DNA from: Himantopus leucocephalus
Lineage: Eukaryota; Chordata; Aves; Charadriiformes; Recurvirostridae
Direction of reading: 5' to 3'
DNA: 64,000 bases
NCBI GenBank assembly: GCA_003993805.1
Contig: RSEF01000004.1
Span: 12,642,211 to 12,706,210, forward strand
Under the pieces are notes generated by a model. The model saw only the letters and a list, made by a program, of their open reading frames with translations, was not told where the DNA came from and searched no databases. Positions 61,711 to 64,000 of this stretch are shown in pieces (position 1 is the stretch's first letter; every line of letters starts with the position of its first letter). A program made the translations under genes and the position numbers.

Positions 61711-62139
61711 TCAGTTGTGCTCTTGTGTTAAATCCTCTGTCTTTTGATGCCAGGATATAAGACTGGCACCCTTTTTCTTGTCAACACATGGTGCTTCCAG
61801 CATGGGTCTGGGCAGTGGTAAAGGAGAATGTGTTCTTGCATGCCTTCCCTCCATCTTCTCCAACTTGATTTGCAGGTTGAAGAGAGCGCAAAATTGGGGA
61901 GTTTGCTTCCAGCAGGACTGCTCTGAACCCTGCCTGCAGGCAAACACTTCCTGGGTGCTGCACAAAAATACTGTTGCGCTTTTTCTGTCCAGGAATCCAG
62001 TATTCATGGTTCCTGGTTTCCAAGGGCTGGATAAATTAAACGGAAGAATCCTAGTGGGAATGTCCATATAGTTTGTACCCACTTTATAAAAACTATTTCT
62101 TGCTTCCTTAAGAACAGTTGTCATATTGTGTGATCCCAT
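61711..62139 (-). other. 142-codon open frame, unrecognised
   Basis: Minus-strand frame from ATG at 62139 to TGA at 61711, the longest ATG-started frame in the window lying outside repeats apart from the purine-tract one. Codon use is unremarkable and the product is mixed in composition, with a basic, Pro-rich part near residues 95-120 and Cys spread through the middle. There is no signal peptide, membrane segment or domain that I recognise. Two other frames (minus 61728-61943 and plus 61778-62071) are also open here, which argues that the stretch is simply stop-poor and somewhat GC-richer. Confidence 0.12.
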
Positions 62140-64000
62140 TTAACTGATTTGCCTTTTCCAGCAAAAGGAAAGTCTTTATTAGTTACCAGTCTTTCTGCCA
62201 TCCGTGTATTACAAAGGTAGACATCAGAATTCAGTGCTCAATAGGGTTTTTTTCTTCTCTTGTATTCTGTTTTGTTCTTTCTGTATGTGAGATCACATCT
62301 CACATTTAGTTCTTTTTTTGCAAGTCTGGAAGAGTATGGTAGCTTGAAAAGAGCAGAAGGTGAAAACTGTTTGGAAAACACTGAGCTCAAAATAATACAA
62401 TTAAATAGAAGTGATTGCTGACTGCTGTTAATGAGAAATTGATATTTTTATTAGAACTACTTTTAGTTAATAACACAACCACATTTCAGTAACTGTCTTT
62501 TAGTGGGAGGCACTCAGTCTTTGGTCATCAGTAATTCCTAGCATTTAATTGTGGGATAAGATTTCTGTAATGGGTTACTATCTCTTAAAGTTGGTGGTTT
62601 GGGGTTTTTTCTGATATACTTACAATTCTGTAAAATGACACTTGGCTACATCAGGGCCAAAAAGAAAACCATTAGGACACAACTGAATGGAAGCACGATA
62701 TTAGGCCCTACATGAACGATGTTATGCCAAAATCCTTGAGTTAAAGGCTCAGAAGCTTCTTGTCCAAAGATGCACAATAGGCCAATGGCAGCATGCGGAA
62801 TAAAGTCTGAAGGCAAATCCCTACCTTCTAGTCTACCTTTTCCTTAGCTGTCAGTTGATGTACCAACAACTGAATCAATATCCACAAATGATGACTGGGA
62901 GTGTCATCACTGAATACTGCTTGTTCTGCAGAATGCTTGCTGATAAATGTCTGTGTGATATGATGCTTACGAGGTACCATGCTATCTTTTTGGCATATGC
63001 TTTGTAAGAAATAAACAAATACTTGCATCCTCAGTAAGATCAGTCCAACAAGGGAAGAGTGATGTGACATTTTGCGGTGCTTTATTGACCATACAAAAAC
63101 TGACTGTGATTTGTCCTTTGCATAGGTTCACAGGAGAGAAAAAGCATTGTTCTGAGCCTCTTGAATCTCTCAGTGCTGTCAGATCAAAAAGTTAATTCTT
63201 AGCCCTGCAACCTTTTTGCTCCTAACATTGCACAATAAAAGGGTGTATCTGAGGAAAACATAGCTAAAATGTCTAGATAGCTTTGTACGTACTGCAGTGT
63301 TACAGTTCCTCCCCCCTCTTATCATACACTTCTTTATATATTTAATTAAAATACTCTATCACTGCTCTGACATAAATTGTAGCTTGTGATATAGCCTTTG
63401 CCTTCCAATACGTAACATCTCATTTGTCAATCAGTAATAACTAAAGGTATCCTCTACAAATTTCACAGCAGAAAAATACAATGAACTGCATATCACCCCA
63501 GTCTTCAGATTACACTTTCAATCAAATGCTTTCCAGAAGCAAAGTCATAAGGACAGGTCTTCCCTTCCAAATTCTTAATTCTGATAAAGGTTTTACATCT
63601 GTGACCTTAAGTTCAAAGGGAGAGGGGGTCCGAACACAAAATGGAGAAAAACTACCTAGCAGTCCTCTAACAAATAAATATGGAGCAAAGTTTTTGTTAG
63701 CAAAATTTAAAAGCAGATGATGTAGTTTATGATGGTTAATGACAATGGTTTATAACAGAGAAGAGAAGGTACCTTCTTGCAGATGTATTTTAGTGCTTCA
63801 TTCTTACCCTGATTACTTCCTTTGAAAAGAAAATACCTGTATGTAACAGGCTGAGCACAAGCAGGACTTTTTTGTAATATGAAATCTGTTTACCAGGGAA
63901 CCTTGGTAGAATTTTGAAACCTGCACATTTTTAGTGTTTACAGATGAGTCTTTTTGATCAGAAACTAAAGACTGGATTATTTAGATGTCATTTATGCCTG
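62140..64000. other. Unique non-coding DNA, right edge
   Basis: AT-rich with no recognised gene or repeat up to the end of the window. Confidence 0.6.
62285..62305. repeat. Perfect 9-bp inverted repeat, 3-nt loop
   Basis: ATGTGAGAT and ATCTCACAT around CAC. Hairpin-capable, likely chance. Confidence 0.75.

Noticed and set aside
1..64000. CRISPR array, operon, tRNA, rRNA or miRNA gene
   Set aside because: No regularly spaced direct repeats, no bacterial gene arrangement, no tRNA box A/B pattern and no rRNA sequence that I recognise. The short hairpins have stems too short for miRNA precursors.

Overview
The window looks like a bird chromosome: AT-rich, sparsely repetitive, non-coding DNA typical of a long intron or gene-poor intergenic interval. 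The main evidence is four fragments of CR1 (Chicken Repeat 1) LINEs, one still showing the CR1 3' octamer repeat (ATTCTATG), plus a solo LTR whose sequence I recognise as an avian ERVL-type family. No SINEs or mammalian repeats were seen. Recognisable transposable elements cover roughly 4.1 kb (about 6-7%), which suits a bird. The species cannot be named from the sequence.

Layout: 1-3.8 kb is a poorly joined assembly region, with a 100-N gap in a poly-A tract and four single-N joins, each flanked by two near-identical copies of the same sequence. 3.8-16.8 kb is AT-rich unique DNA with microsatellites, purine-rich tracts and two weak exon-like segments. 16.8-18.1 kb is a long 5'-truncated CR1 on the + strand with a decayed reverse transcriptase. 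18.1-29.3 kb is unique DNA holding GT-rich tracts and a candidate 276-bp solo LTR (25718-25993). 29.3-31.3 kb holds a CR1 3' tail and a second, minus-strand CR1 split by a 100-N gap. 32.0 kb has another single-N duplicated join. 43.5-44.0 kb is the only GC/CpG-rich island, with consensus-like splice donors on the minus strand and an ATG in good context: the best candidate for a promoter and first exon. 44.9-46.0 kb is a full solo LTR with perfect 5-bp target duplications. 51.5-52.3 kb is a CR1 fragment on the minus strand. 52.3-64 kb is unique AT-rich DNA with simple repeats, short palindromes and another single-N join.

I found no intact host protein-coding gene, no RNA gene, no CRISPR array and no operon-like organisation. 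The many open frames of 60-200 codons are what AT-rich or antisense-repeat DNA yields by chance. I see no evidence for a new biological system. The observations most worth a second look are the CpG-rich possible first exon, the two solo LTRs, the systematic single-N join duplications, and a few candidate exons and conserved-element guesses that need alignment or RNA data.
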